A stretch of 64,000 bases of DNA from Thermothelomyces thermophilus ATCC 42464. Lineage: Eukaryota > Ascomycota > Sordariomycetes > Sordariales > Chaetomiaceae. The DNA is taken from NCBI RefSeq assembly GCF_000226095.1, contig NC_016472.1, positions 7,192,001 through 7,256,000 on the forward strand, in the 5' to 3' direction. Under the pieces are notes generated by a model. It did not search any database. It was given only the letters and a program-made list of their open reading frames with translations, and was not told the DNA's origin. Positions 1 to 11,812 of the stretch are shown one piece after another (positions within the stretch are counted from its first letter, which is position 1; each line of letters begins with the position of its first letter). A program made the translations under genes and the position numbers.

Positions 1-488
1 CATCCCAGATGGTGATGGCGAGGCGTGAGTTCTGGGGCAGAGTCGAGTAGTTTACGGGCAGCGTAAGCCACTCGTTCCATCGCCTCTCATTTCGAAAAGA
101 CTTGTAAGCCGTCTGGACTGGGACGGTCAAGGGCTTAGATCCGGCCCACACTTGAACCGTTACGTAGAGATCTGAGTGGGGACTAGAGGCCATGTCAGGG
201 ATGAGCTAAGAAAGCAAGGCCACAAAGAATACCTTTGGTTGGATCCAATATGCCGTAGTTCTGGGTGTTCAAGGAGGGTGGAAAACGGGAGCGGGGGCTC
301 GGAGCCCTCGAGGTTGATGCTGCGGGTGGCGGTTAGGTAGTGTCAGCAGGAGCTCTCCCTCTCTCCGAAATGCATGGATTGGTCCTGTGCACCGTGGACC
401 ACCAACGGCGAGGAGCAACGAAAACCTACATGCGGATGCTGACGGGATAATCGAGCGAGTCGGAAGTGGCGAACGAGAATGGCTCCAT
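1..488 (-). CDS. vps34: VPS34 phosphatidylinositol 3-kinase, N-terminal part (cut by window edge)
   Basis: Class III PI 3-kinase, which makes PI3P for autophagy and endosomal sorting. Only the start is in the window. Exons on the minus strand are 488-430, 319-233 and 182-1, joined by GT-AG introns with consistent phase. They give about 109 residues: a start [20 protein letters not shown], then a PI3K-type C2 domain with [20 protein letters not shown] and a [12 protein letters not shown] segment that is highly typical of fungal Vps34. The C2 domain binds the Vps15/Vps30 partners; helical and kinase domains would lie beyond position 1. The ATG at 488 fits the usual fungal start. It is divergent from NSE4. 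The family call is from remembered family sequence and is strong; the exon ends are inferred from splice consensus. Confidence 0.9.
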
Positions 489-1166
489 GGCGAAGAGCGA
501 TCTCTGGCGTCTCGCGGGTGAGACGCGCCGTTTCGAGTCGATGTAGAGATGAAGAGGTCTCGGGTTGAAACTGAGTTCGGCGTTACCAAGGTAGAGGGTG
601 AGAGGCTTCCAGGTTTCCCGGTCATTGAGTGTGCAGATTTACGCAGTACTACGGAGCAGTAATAATCTATACTCCGCGCCTAGCAGGTAGATAGGTAGGT
701 ACTTCCGGACGTGCACAGTGCTGCTGTGACCGATCGAGCCAAACCCCTGTCGCTCAGCGGGCACTTGAGGCAGCCTCGATGGTGGTGGATAGGTGCAGCT
801 GGACTTACTGACCGACCTGGTCACACCCCACCAACCCGCCGAAGGAAGTGCCTACCTACGAGTAGGTAGTGTACTGTAATCCGTACTAGTAGTATAACTG
901 GCCCAGCTGGCTTCAGCAGTGACCCCACAAGGTTGCGGAGTGTGGGCCTGCTTTAACTCAGGTACTCCGCTAATTAATCACTGACCGCGTTCCGGATTTG
1001 TTAAGACGCGACAATTGAGAGGCACCCATCCTCCCGGAAAGAGGGGAAGAACAAAGCGCCAGACAAAGAACGGATGTGCAAGTGCAGACAAGACCTCTTT
1101 TTTCCATTGTACACTACTGGGTGCGCCCACGGTTCTCTTGCTTCGCCATAGTCTGAAGCACAGCCC
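489..1166. other. Divergent intergenic region VPS34/NSE4
   Basis: This 0.68 kb stretch is the shared promoter of two divergent genes. No conserved coding sequence was seen. It holds several copies of the short words tacggag/tactccg and gtaatccgtac that recur between genes across the window (for example near 650-690 and 880-900). Confidence 0.5.
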
Positions 1167-2589
1167 ATGACCGGCGCCGGATCGGCGCGTCGTTCAGTCA
1201 ACGCGACGCGCAACCCGCTCTCACCCCTCACAGCAGAGATGGAAAACCGACGGAATCTCCCAACCCGAGAAGGCGGCGATAGCCCGAGCGCCGCCGGGTC
1301 CTCTTCGAGGAAGCGGACATCGGATGTTGGGAGCGAGCAGTCGACCAGCCGGCGCAGGACACGGGATCCCTCGCCGGATGATGCAAACGACAATAGTGAT
1401 ACCGAGGCTTATGACCCGGCCCAGCCGATGCAGACGCGCAGAGAGCTTCAGCAACGCATGCGAGGTTTGCAAAGGCAGATGATCGAAAGGCCAGACGACT
1501 TTCTGCAAGCGGACCCCAAGGCTCTCCTCGACTTCTACGAACAGTCGGACCGTATTATTAAGGACGTGAAGCAGACGGTCGAGGCTGCCATCGACTCGCG
1601 CGGGCTGGTGATTGCCTCTGACCTGGCCGCTCGCCGCGTGCAACGGCTGACTTCGGGAAACGTCGGGAACGGAATCGACGTCGACGAGTTCGTCTCAAAG
1701 TGCATCACGTACATGCGACAAGGCCGCGGGTTTGCGGACGACCACGCTGCCGAGCTTTCAAGCACCCAGAGGAGGAGGCGTCAGCCGGATCGTGGCGCTC
1801 TGGGCAGCGAGGACGAGGACGAGATTGGCGACGATGGCGACATGCTGAACTGGGCTCACCTGGGTCGCTTTGCGTGTATACCCGCCGTTCGCCGGCCTGC
1901 CCTCCCCGGCTTTCTCCTGGGCCCGTTGTCGATTGAGAAGAAGGCCCGCAAGATCACCAAGAGGTCGGCCCCCCTTAGGGTTAATAATCTTTTGGAAGTC
2001 AGACCAGAGGAGCTCAGGGCAGAAGACTTGAAGAAGTCGGACAAAAACGACCTGCCCTCGATCTGCAGGAAGATTCATGTGCAGCTGGAAACGGCGCAGC
2101 AGGTCGCCCAGGATGCGGTGGAGGACGCGATCGATAACCTTAGCGAGGATCCCACGCCTGAGGAGCAGAGAGCTTTGATGGACCGCTACGCGCTGCGGTC
2201 GACTGGAGGCATCGACTTGCTCCGCTTCGTGGTCAACCCGTATTCGTTCGGTCAGACGGTCGAGAACATGTTCTATGTCAGCTTCCTCATTCGGGAAGGG
2301 AGTGTCAGGCTCGAGTTTGACGACGATGGCCTCCCATCGATAGGTAGGTCACCTTGTCCGTTCAACGGTTCCGCAAGCGCCACTGACACAACCAAAAGAA
2401 CCGGTTCGAAGAAATTCGTCGGCAGAGCCATCTCGCTCGAAGGCCGCCATGCGACACCAAGCCATCATGTCCATTGACATGGCGACTTGGCGCGACATCA
2501 TCGACGCGTTCGACATTAAAGAACCCATGATCCCGCACCGACAGGAGGAAGTCCAACAAGGACCCGGCGCACGGGGTTGGTACAGCTGA
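1167..2589 (+). CDS. nse4: NSE4, kleisin subunit of the SMC5/6 complex
   Basis: Kleisin-like subunit that bridges the Smc5 and Smc6 heads in DNA repair and chromosome maintenance in the nucleus. Exon 1 is 1167-2343 and exon 2 is 2399-2589; the GTAGGT...AAAG intron keeps phase. The N-terminal 90 residues are disordered and rich in Ser/Arg/Asp. A helical N-terminal kleisin domain follows (RRELQQRMRGLQRQMIERPD, then a DFYEQSDRIIKDV helix). The C-terminal Nse4 domain is clear: FVVNPYSFGQTVENMFYVSF, FLIREGSVRLEFDDDGLPSI and, in exon 2, MATWRDIIDAFDIKEPMIPH. A second ATG at 1239 starts MENRRNLPTREGG and could be the true start; the sequence does not decide. About 455 residues, usual for fungi. Confidence 0.92.
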
Positions 2590-3129
2590 AGGCTCCCGTC
2601 GCATTACCAGACATTTTCTGCAATCTAACGACTGCTTTGCGGTCTGTCCGGCCCCTATGTCGCTGGTCGGGTATGCTCGCCAATAAGCGGACGCAACACC
2701 CTCCCGCCCCCCTTGCAAAAAAGAGCGAGCCTTCTGCCGCACGCCCAACATTTCACCTTCCATATCGAACAAGGGCGTACGTATCCAGAGAACTCCTCAA
2801 ATACAGGGCTGCGTCAGGAGTGCGCAAAGAAATGATCAAACCACAACTCTGGAATCCCTTTGTCCTGCGCCACGGTCATGCCGGAAACGGTATCGGGGGG
2901 GCAAACGCCTTTGTCTAGCCATTGACATGATATGCGCGATCCTTCTGAGGCATCGTCGTTCTCGCATTGTGTCCCGCACCCTTACTCCCTCACAAATTGT
3001 TGGTGTCTTTGCTCAAACCTTCTCTCTAATACTGCTGGATTCGACCCCGTGCACTGTTCCCTCCAAGTCTCGAGTCTTCCCAACAGTTCATCTCCCTTTT
3101 CCATCCCCGGATCGCATAAGTGAGGCATA
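2590..3129. other. Intergenic region, NSE4 3' end to coiled-coil gene
   Basis: This 0.54 kb stretch lies between two plus-strand genes. It becomes pyrimidine-rich just before 3130, as is common in fungal promoters. No gene was recognised. Confidence 0.4.
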
Positions 3130-6100
3130 ATGGCAGAACAGAAGAGAGCCTCCACCGATCGGCTCCTTGGGGAAGCTGACAGCTCCGTGGGGTCGTCCTC
3201 GGCTCCTGTACCCCAAGGTTCAGATGCGGAACTCGGAAAACACGGCGGGCCCGTCGTTTCTAGCGAGAGTTCTCAGCACCACGGTCCCCGTACCTCTGTG
3301 GACACCGACAGGCGCGACAACACAAGCGCCATCACCAATCGTCCTCACGGCCGCCACAACCTGGAGCTGGTAGAAGACATATACTTGGATAACCCCGAGG
3401 TTCTGACCCGGCAGGATCTGCGAGCCGGCTTGACGCACGAACCGTGGCCGGTGGAAACGGAAGCCAGGGTCAGACTTCTTGTCGAGCAGGTTACGGAACC
3501 TCCTCGGGTTGGGCTGTTTGAGAGGATTGATTTCGGCTACGACCTCCGGATGTACATGGAGGGTTCGAATACGACCATTCGGATGCGTTGGGACAGATTG
3601 TTGGCCTGCTACGATATCGCCATGAGGGGGAGAAATCTCGCTCTTTCCGCTCTTGCCGACGCATCCAACAGGTCCTACGAAGGAGAAGAGCTGGAGAAAC
3701 AGTCCCAGGAGGCAATGCGGATGCTCGCCAAGGAGAACGAAGATCTCACTAGAGCCATCGAGTACGTCGAATCACAGAATAGGCATCAAGAAAAGCAGAT
3801 CGCAACCCTCGAGGAAAGAAACCGGACGCTTGCCAGAGAGGGATTCGTACGCCGTGCGAGATACGACAAGGCCCTCGGGGTGTTGGAAGCGATGCTTGCT
3901 GATTGGGAGGGGGGCACCGGTGTTCCGATTTCCCGCCCGACAGCCGGTGCTAGCGGTGATCAGGAGGCCAGGTTCGAGGCCATCCGGCAAGGGCTCGAGG
4001 AAGTCCGCATGGCGTCGGCGATGAGCAACACCCGCTACCGACAGCTCCAACATAAATACGATGCGTTACTTCAGGAAACTGCTGAGCCCTCCCAGGGCCG
4101 ACCGTCTCAGGAGATCAGCCCGTTCCCGATATCTGACCCGGGTTCTGAACCGACACTGCGGAAGCGCGAGGACGACATGCTCAGCAACGACCCCGAAGAG
4201 GGCCGCGCTCATCTGGACTCACAGATGACTAGCCAAAGCGGGTCGCAGCCCTGGCATCAGGACGAAGAGAGTGACAGATTGCGGGAAGAGATCGCGCTTT
4301 GGCGAAGCAGGTGCGCCGACCTTAAGTGGACAATCGACCAACTCGAGCATAGGCTTGCTCGTCAAGGTCTGGAGGCGGCCTATGACGAGAAGAGCGACAG
4401 GACGAGCATGAGCAAGATGGAGGATTCCACGCGTTTCCTTTCCGCCACAGGCACCGGTGCCGTTCGCCCGCTCGCAGACGAGTTAGGAACCGCTCTTTCG
4501 TTCCAGAGCTCTCAGCCGTCTCTCCCACCTAGAGACGTCATTCATGACATCGAGGCAGCGCAGTTACAAGATACCCATCCCAGCCAGGGCTCCCAACCGT
4601 CTCTCCTACCTAGGGACGTCATCCGTGACATCGAGGCAGCTCAGCTACAAACCATCCAATCCAGCCAGGGCGTCATGGACGAGATAAAGGCGACGATTGA
4701 CGAACTCGTCAAGCGTGTGTCAACAGAGATGGCAGAAGCTAAGGAGCCCCATCGTCTCGAAGCACAGCAGATCGTGGAAGAGTTGCAAAAGCTCTCTCTC
4801 TCTGCCGATGCCTGGTCCCGGGAGCATCAGAAACTGGAGGAAAACCATGGACTGATCCATGGCGAGCTTGACGCCCTCCAGCGCATGGTTCAATTGAACG
4901 AGCAGGAGCAGCAGCGTTCCCGCGTCGGATTGGCCCAGTCGGCATCTGAGCAGAGAAACGGTTCGCGGTCGGTTTCCACCATTACCCGTTCGACATCCTC
5001 TTCCTACGAGCCGTCCGTGATTCTGTCGTTTGCTCCTAGCGCCCACGAGATCCGGCATCTGAGCCTTGTCAGGGTTCTCATCCAGGCAATAAGAGCGCCA
5101 CCGTCGCAGAACCAGATGGGCCTGGACACGGCAGTCTCCATGTGGCTGAACCACCTCTACTACCTGCGGCATGAGCTCAACAGTGTGGACCCCAATACTC
5201 CAACCGAAGACCTCATGACCAAGTTTGGGGCAGAACTCGAGACGTTGCTGAGTTACGGCATCGAGAAAGACGCGAGGCCTTACTACTCAACAATAGAGCA
5301 TTATGATAAGCTTTTTTTCTGCCTGCACGAATTGGGATCCTATGTCCCGAAGCCGTCTGTTTCTGAGAAACGACTGTTGGAAAATATCCGCGACAGCATC
5401 TCGGCCGCCGAGGAGGCTCAAGAGACGCATGGGCGCCTGGAACGAGAGCATGAAACGTGGCGCGCGCAACACCCCCGTCTCCCTCTCAACTCCAGCCAGT
5501 TTGGGGAGGTCCTGCGGCTGGCCAGTAGCTTCCTCGAGGTTACGGGTAGTGATTGGAATCGGTCCTCGCCCGAGACGCGAGAGAGTGCTGCCGCCATGGA
5601 AGAGTTACTCGCCCGGATCCAAAAGGTGATCGCCGACAAGCATCTCCTCGAGCGAAGGCGGGCGCTGCAGGATGGCATCAAGAAGCAGGGGGATCAGTTG
5701 GCCAAGCTGAAAGAAGCCATACCCGAGATCGGGGCCCGGGTTGATGACATGATCGAGCAGATGGCCGCGTTCGACAGGCTACAGTTGAGGGGATATTCCG
5801 GGACCACACGAGACGCTCGGAGGGTGGATATGACCCTCAGAGCGGGGCTCAAGAGACACGAGATGAGGCTCCGCCGGGAGCAGCAGTTCAGCCAAGCACG
5901 TTGCGAGGAGCTGGAGGCCGGGCGAGCGAGGTTCCAAGCGTTTCTCGACCAACAAGCGCTCACGGATCGTCGACTAGCCGAGCACGTCTTGACGCAAGCC
6001 CTCCTCAGGCTCCAATCGGGCGGGAGCTCCCGGCCAGCACGGTGACGCCGCCTGCTTCTGCACGCTCCTCCGCCATTACTTGCCCCGCGCCTACTACTCG

Positions 6101-6817
6101 ACCGTGACCGGGGGCTGCTGCGCCGGCGGCAGGGCGATCACGTCCTCCGCACGTAACTCGGATCACTCCCGGGCGGCCGGCTCGTCGTGTCACGGCCACC
6201 ACGGCCACGGCGTCCTCGCGTCCCGGGAGCAGCTGTGGACCTCCCTCTGCCGCGTCCTGACCTCGCTCACCTGGCTGCTCTTCCTCCTCTTCACCCAACC
6301 CCACCGCGTTCAGCAGACGGCGTCCTTCATCCTGTCCTCCCTGTTCGCCATCCCAACCTACCTCTACCGCCTCCTCGCCTATGCCATCTTCTGCCTCCGA
6401 CTTCGCCGAGGCGGGGAAGCCCGGACGCGGCCCCGGGATGCGCCGCCGCCGCCGCTGCCGCCGCCCAGGCTCGCCCTGCCCGCGGTCCCGCCGGCGTCGA
6501 CGCTCCTCAGCACGGCGCTCGCGCTCTTCACGCTGTACGCCTGGCTGTCGTACGTGGCGGTGACGGTGGAGCGGCGGATCTGGGTCGGGGACAACGACTG
6601 GCGGTTCGCCTACGTGCTGGACGTGACGAGCGGGCGGCCGCTGCCGTATCCCGGGTGGTCGCCGCTCAGGGTCGACTTCCGCCTCGCCACGGACCCGGCG
6701 TGGGTCTGGTTCGAGGAGGCCGTCCACTCGCTCTGGACGTGGGAGAGGAGAGGGGTCGATCTCGTCTCCGATGGGACGGGTGTTGGTGGAAGAAGCGGCG
6801 GTGGTGGTGGGGTCTAG
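3130..6817 (+). CDS. Large coiled-coil protein with C-terminal membrane segments, unknown function
   Basis: I do not recognise this protein. The first exon (ATG 3130) runs open for 971 codons: a disordered Ser/Gly-rich N-terminus, several Glu/Lys/Gln-rich coiled-coil stretches (residues about 180-330, 400-430, 520-620, 740-960) and a helical domain near 630-740. A near-duplicate motif SLLPRDVIRDIEAAQLQ follows SLPPRDVIHDIEAAQLQ. The open frame stops at 6045, but removing a weak GTGACG...GGCAG intron (6042-6132) joins it in phase to the next open frame, which ends at 6817 and carries two or three hydrophobic segments (TSLTWLLFLLFTQP, SFILSSLFAIPTYLYRLLAY, TLLSTALALFTLYAWLSYVA) and a conserved-looking WRFAYVLDVTSG tail. 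The joined protein has 1198 residues. The join is my inference; the alternative is two separate genes, with 6080-6817 starting at its own ATG. Confidence 0.6.
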
Positions 6818-7469
6818 GGGATGGTTGTTTTGGTGAGGAAGGCATGGAGGGGCTTAAGGAAGCGGTGGAATATGACTTGGATGAGTTAGGTGACGGGACA
6901 CAACGAGGAATATTGTTTCGGCAGAGAAGGTAAGGTAAATTGTTTCTTGTAAGTTGAATGGCTTTTCTTTGGGCTCAAGGGTGGGTGTGTTTAGAGCGTG
7001 TTGTCTACGACGGGTTAATCAACGCGTGGGGTTGAGATGCTCAGGTAGTATGTACCAAGATTTTGAGAACGCTGGAACTGCTTATTCGGAATTGTTACAC
7101 GTTTCGATGCTATACTACATTAATCAAGTACAACATGAAAGAAGGGATAGATGCCAGTACTCCGTACACATCCGACTTGATGGATTTCTGTCCCCACTCC
7201 GGCCGAGTTATTCCACGCTCTTGCGCCGACAGGTCGACTGTCGAGTTGCTTCGTCACTTGTCATCCGATGCCTCAAACACCTCCAACTTTGTACGTACAT
7301 ACATAGAGTTTCCGGTGTGATCAGCGCAGGTAGTGTGGCGTTTGACTCCCGTGCCCCAGCTAGGTTGTTCAAGGACTCCCAACATCCTTCATTCGTCTGC
7401 TTTTTTATTTTTTATTTTTTATTTTTTTATTTTCCCCCTCTTTCGAAGAAATCAAGTTGGCACGCCAAA
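6818..7469. other. Convergent intergenic region
   Basis: This 0.65 kb lies between two converging genes. It is more AT-rich than its surroundings, with a T-rich run near 7400-7435 next to the stop of the minus-strand gene. A tactccgtac word occurs near 7159. No gene was seen. Confidence 0.4.
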
Positions 7470-8309
7470 CTATGACTTCCTCGCCCCCTTCCCCTTTAGG
7501 TGCCATGCAAACACCTTCTCGAACAGGGCCTTGCCACCGCCGATGATGGTCTCCCCGTGGCAGGGAATGATGGTGTCGAAATCCCACTTGGCGATCCTCG
7601 CGACGCTCTCGTTGAAGGCGCCGCGGTCCCTGCTGCTGGCGACGTACCACAGGAACCTCTTCATGCCGAGGGCGTCGCCGTGGGTCGTCTGGAAGCTGTT
7701 GAACATCCTGACGAGCCAGCCGCCGCGGGGCTTCTGGTTCTCGGGCACGCGCGAGTACTGCTCCTCGGCGGGGAGGTTGAACATGAGGTCGGCCTCGATC
7801 AGGACCCTGTCGGGCCGGTACAAGAAGACGAGCTCCTTGTTCGGGTGCGCGTGGACGTACTCCATGTCGAAGTCGGCGGCGAAGTCGTCGCCGACGGCGC
7901 GGGCGTCCCTGCCGTTCTCCCTGGTCACGACCGTGGCGAAGGGCTCCTTGCCGATCTTGGGGTCGCTCGACTTGCGCCGCTTCTCGGGGAGCCCCTCGGG
8001 CCCGACGAGCTTGGCGTTCGGGTAGGCGGCGGCCCAGTCGGAGAGGAAGATGTGGTGCTCGATGTCGGTAGCGACGAGGTAGCGCACGTCGCCGCCGAGG
8101 GAGGCGACCTTGGCCTTGGCGGCCTCGGTGAGGGCGACGGGGGAGAAGACGGCGAGGCCGCCGGAGGAGAGGCGGACCAGGGTGCCGCGGCCTCCGATGG
8201 GGAAGCGGCCGTAGCGGAGGAAGGGGACCGAGAAGGTGACGACGTTGGGGGTAACGTCGCGGATGACCATGACCTCGTCCGGGTTTGGTGGGATGAGTTT
8301 CGACGACAT
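7470..8309 (-). CDS. DUF4336-like protein, degenerate metallo-beta-lactamase fold
   Basis: Single-exon protein of 279 residues starting at the ATG at 8309 (MSSKLIPPNPDEVMVIRD); the longer open frame upstream begins with a non-ATG codon. The family is known as DUF4336 and is of unsettled function. The sequence shows parts of a metallo-beta-lactamase fold: LVATDIEHHIFLSDW where HxHxDH would be, EADLMFN where the bridging Asp lies, and PCHGETIIGGG carrying the late His. The canonical HxHxDH motif is absent, so a classic two-metal hydrolase is doubtful. PNAKLVGPEGLPEKR is typical of the family. It has no signal peptide. It is divergently placed to the HER2 gene. The family call comes from memory of the motifs; no function is claimed. 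Confidence 0.75.
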   Translation of the reverse strand: MSSKLIPPNPDEVMVIRDVTPNVVTFSVPFLRYGRFPIGGRGTLVRLSSGGLAVFSPVALTEAAKAKVASLGGDVRYLVATDIEHHIFLSDWAAAYPNAKLVGPEGLPEKRRKSSDPKIGKEPFATVVTRENGRDARAVGDDFAADFDMEYVHAHPNKELVFLYRPDRVLIEADLMFNLPAEEQYSRVPENQKPRGGWLVRMFNSFQTTHGDALGMKRFLWYVASSRDRGAFNESVARIAKWDFDTIIPCHGETIIGGGKALFEKVFAWHLKGKGARKS

Positions 8310-9239
8310 GGTTCGGGTGGTCAAGAGCAGGGCGGCGGGGACGACGAATGAGCCAGTCAGGAGGAGCGTAGCACCCGCGATAATGTGCCGCTTTGCCGCG
8401 AATCGCGCGCGGCGGAGGGGAGATGATGATGATGATGCTGATGATGCTGTGTGTAATGCGGATGGTCCGATTCTACTAGATGATGTGGCAAAGGTCCTCG
8501 CTCTGAGACACGGAATCTTGAAAGGTAGACTTGGGAGGAGACCGACTGAGCTCAGTGAGCGGACTGAGGGCCTGATGGTGAATATAGAAAAAATATATTT
8601 CGATTAGCCAGCCTTACAATTAAAAGGGAGGCGCGACTCGTTCTCCGGGTCTGAGTGCGCTTTTAAACTTGGAACTTTGTATGTTGTATGCTGTGGGTAA
8701 TAGATCCCCAAGATTTGTATCTAAAGTTAGCATGTGCTTACAGAGCTCTCACGGAGTTCAACAGCGCCGAAGAGCCCGATGGCCTCGGCATTATGGCACG
8801 GCCGCGGCCAAGCATGGCCACACTCCCAGCGAGGTTTTTGCCGTCTTGGATCGATGATCCATGCCGAAGGTTAATGGCGTGGCCCGTGGAACGCCGTTGA
8901 AAGAGAGAAACGCGGCGGATTTGTCAGACGAGCCAGGGCCCCGATTCTTCATGCAAGGTCACTTTGCCGGAGCCATGACATCATGTTGCCAGATGGGTTG
9001 CTGGCCAGCGCTCGGCTTGGCAACGGCGTGGTTCGCACACGTTTTGCAGGGTTAGGGTGAGTAAGGAAATCCCCACCCCCTAACCCTTATCGTTGCCTCT
9101 GATCGGCCTATTACTAGTAGTTGCTGGGAATGGTTCGCGCTGCGCTGGAACGCGACACTTCATACAAGGAAGTCGAGCAGAGGCCTGGCCACAGCCCAAT
9201 TGACCAATTTCCCAGAATATAGCCGGGGACCCCTCACGC
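8310..9239. other. Divergent intergenic region DUF4336 gene/HER2
   Basis: This 0.93 kb is the shared upstream region of two divergent genes. It contains a short GATGATGATG run near 8423-8440 and a TTAGGGT/CCCTAACCC pair of short telomere-like words near 9051-9088, too short to mean a telomere. No gene was seen. Confidence 0.4.
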
Positions 9240-11082
9240 ATGTCAATTCGGGGGAGGCCTCGCGGCCTCCGTCTTCGCCATGTGTGCTCGTCGAACGGGC
9301 AGCAGCGCCGTCTGTTGAACCACTTTGTCTCCAAAGGTACGGGTACCTCGCAATTTCCCTTGGAAGCCCTCGCTCGTACGCCAGCTCACACCCATTTTCT
9401 TCTCAGTACCGGAGCCCACCACCGAATCGCCGCCGCACGCTACCCCCTACCGCTTCACGCTCGCCGTCAAAGACAACATCGCGACGACCACGAGCCCCTC
9501 CCATCCCACAACCTGCGGCTCCCCCTTCCTCTCGACCTACCATTCTCCCTATGAAGCGACCATCGTCACGCAGCTCCGCGCCCGCGGCGCCCGCCTCGTG
9601 GGCAAGACCAACCTGGACGAGTTCGGCATGGGCAGCCACAGCACGCACTCGGCCGCGGGCCCGGTGTCCCAACCCTTCCCCCAATCAACATCATCACAAC
9701 CGCAACCGCAACCACCACCACCACCACCACCACCACCACCATCACAACTACAACCACAATCACAACCATCACCATCGCGGGGCGAAGACCAGCGGCTCTC
9801 GGCGGGCGGCAGCTCGGGCGGCAGCGCGGTGGCCGTGCTGACGGGCGAGGCCGACGTCGCGCTGGGCACCGACACGGGCGGCTCGGTGCGCCTGCCGGCC
9901 GCCTACTGCGGCGTGGTCGGGTACAAGCCGTCGTACGGCATGCTCTCGCGCTTCGGCGTCGTCCCCTACGCCAACTCGCTCGACACGGTCGGCCTGCTCG
10001 CCCGCGCCGTCGCGCCCATCCGGGAGCTCATCTTGGGCTCCCGCTCCGGCTCCGGCTCCGGAGAGGGAGAGGGAGAGGGAATCTCGCGGCGTGCGCCGGG
10101 ATTGTGGCGTGAGGGGGACCCGAGGGATCCCACCTGCCTGTCGGTCGCCGCACGGCTGCGGTGCGCACGGGGGAGGCAGGGGTATGACGACGACGATGAC
10201 GACGACGACGCTAATGCAGATGGGCCCTCCAGCAGGCGGGGAGAGGGGGAGGTGCTGTTAAAGGGGGTACGGTTCGGGTTGCCGCTGGAGTACAACATCG
10301 AGGAGCTGGATCCCGGGATCCGGGATGCCTGGGCCGGGGCGGCTCGGACGCTGCAGGACCGGTTCGGCGCGCGCGTCGTGCCCGTGTCGCTGCCCTCGAC
10401 CAGGCACGCGCTGGCCGCCTACTACGTCATCGCGCCCGCCGAGGCGTCGTCGAACCTGGCCAAGTACGACGGCATCCGCTACGGGACCCGGGACACCGAG
10501 GCCGCGAGCGACGCCGCCGCCGGCGGGGTGCTCTACGCCGCCAGCCGCGGCAAGGGCTTCGGCGACGAGGTCAAGCGGCGCATCCTGCTCGGCTCGTACA
10601 CCCTCAGCTCCGAGGCCATGGACAACTACTTCATCAAGGCGCAGCGGGTGCGCCGGCTGGTGCGCCGCGACTTCGACCGCGTCTTCGCGCTCGACAACCC
10701 GCTGCACGAGCGCGAGACCTTCGATCTCGCCGACCTCGACGAGACCATCCCCATGCAGGACAAGTGGGGGCCCGAAGAGGTCGACTTCCTCCTCTGCCCG
10801 ACCGCGCCGACCCTGGCGCCCGGGCTGGCCGACGTCATGAGCCAGACCCCGGTGGACGCCTACATGAACGACGTCTTCACCGTCCCCGCGAGCTTGGCGG
10901 GGCTGCCGGCCATCAGCATCCCGATGCCGGTCGCGCCCGGGACCGGGACCGCGAGGGGCGGCGGGAGAGGGCCCGGCACGGCCGGCCTGCAGCTCGTTGG
11001 GCAGTACTGGGATGACGCCCGGCTGCTTGCCGTCGCCGAGGCCGTGACAGAAGTTCTGAGGACTACGACTCCGTCGAGGTGA
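9240..11082 (+). CDS. her2: Mitochondrial glutamyl-tRNA(Gln) amidotransferase subunit A
   Basis: GatA-type amidase that frees ammonia from Gln to turn Glu-tRNA(Gln) into Gln-tRNA(Gln) in mitochondria. Exon 1 is 9240-9336 and exon 2 is 9407-11082 (GTACGG...CTCAG intron, phase kept), giving 590 residues. The Ser-cisSer-Lys triad is present: Lys in TLAVKDNIAT, Ser in SAGGSSGGSAVAV and Ser in GTDTGGSVRLPA. VGKTNLDEFGMGSHSTHSA is a diagnostic GatA stretch. Two low-complexity insertions interrupt the fold: a Pro/Gln-rich one just before the GGSSGG motif (CCA repeat, about 9680-9785) and a Gly/Ser/Glu plus poly-Asp one near 10040-10250. Neither has GT-AG borders, so both are probably translated. The N-terminus is basic, as for mitochondrial import. 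Confidence 0.93.
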
Positions 11083-11812
11083 CTCTTGTGTTGTTGTTGT
11101 TGTTCTTGTTGTTGTTCGGCCGGAGCATCACTGGTTGGATTCCAAAGACGCAGGGTGACGCAGGGCGACGCAGGGCATACTGTGCGGTTGTTGCATGGTG
11201 ATATGACCCCGTGTACGAGATAGATGCTAGCCAGCTACCGTTCCCGCGGGGGATTGGCTTGATTTGACTGTACTAGTATATACATTACACGTCGTCTATC
11301 TTGACGGATCTCTAACAGGAGCTGATTGTGGCTTGCGTCTCCTGCAACAAAAAGTAAGCAGATTCAATAGCGCTGACGTCGCCATCTGCCTCCGTCACAG
11401 ATCCCACATCGGCATAGTTCGCTCAGCTTAGCCTCGCCTTACCATCGAAGAAGCTTGGTTCGCGGTACCAAGTAATGTTACCTCGCCATTGTGAGCATGC
11501 GGATGTCTCTCTCTCACGTCAAGAACAACTGGGGCTGTCTGGCCAAGTCTACCCCTATCTAATGTAAGGCCTGCCTGAATAGGAGGGCAGCTCCCGGCTT
11601 CCACTGCGCGACGCTCATGACTCGGCAACTTGGCCCGAGTCCTGCAGTAGCCCTGCCCGTGGCCGGCCCGCCCCGGGTGGAGGGCGCCCTACTTCAATCT
11701 CGGAGTGGCTGCTCATCGGTCGTACGGGAGGGTTTCTGGCCACGCCTTATCTTGGGTGGGTTTTTTTTTTTTCTCTCTCTTTTTCTTTTCTTCCGAGTCT
11801 TCGGCCCAATCT
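11083..11812. other. Convergent intergenic region HER2/PRP38
   Basis: This 0.73 kb lies between converging genes. It has a TTG-rich run right after the HER2 stop (about 11090-11120), a tandem of two gacgcagg words near 11149-11175, and a T/C-rich run near 11758-11795 beside the PRP38 stop. No gene was seen. Confidence 0.4.

Noticed and set aside
6080-6817. Separate small membrane protein gene
   Set aside because: Kept as the C-terminal exon of the coiled-coil gene, because a phase-preserving intron joins them and its own start looks unnatural; the alternative is stated.
7500-8351. 283-codon plus-strand frame
   Set aside because: Antisense of the DUF4336-like gene; Gly/Val/Glu-rich shadow.
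9051-9088. Telomere-like TTAGGG words
   Set aside because: Only single short words on each strand, with ordinary genes on both sides.
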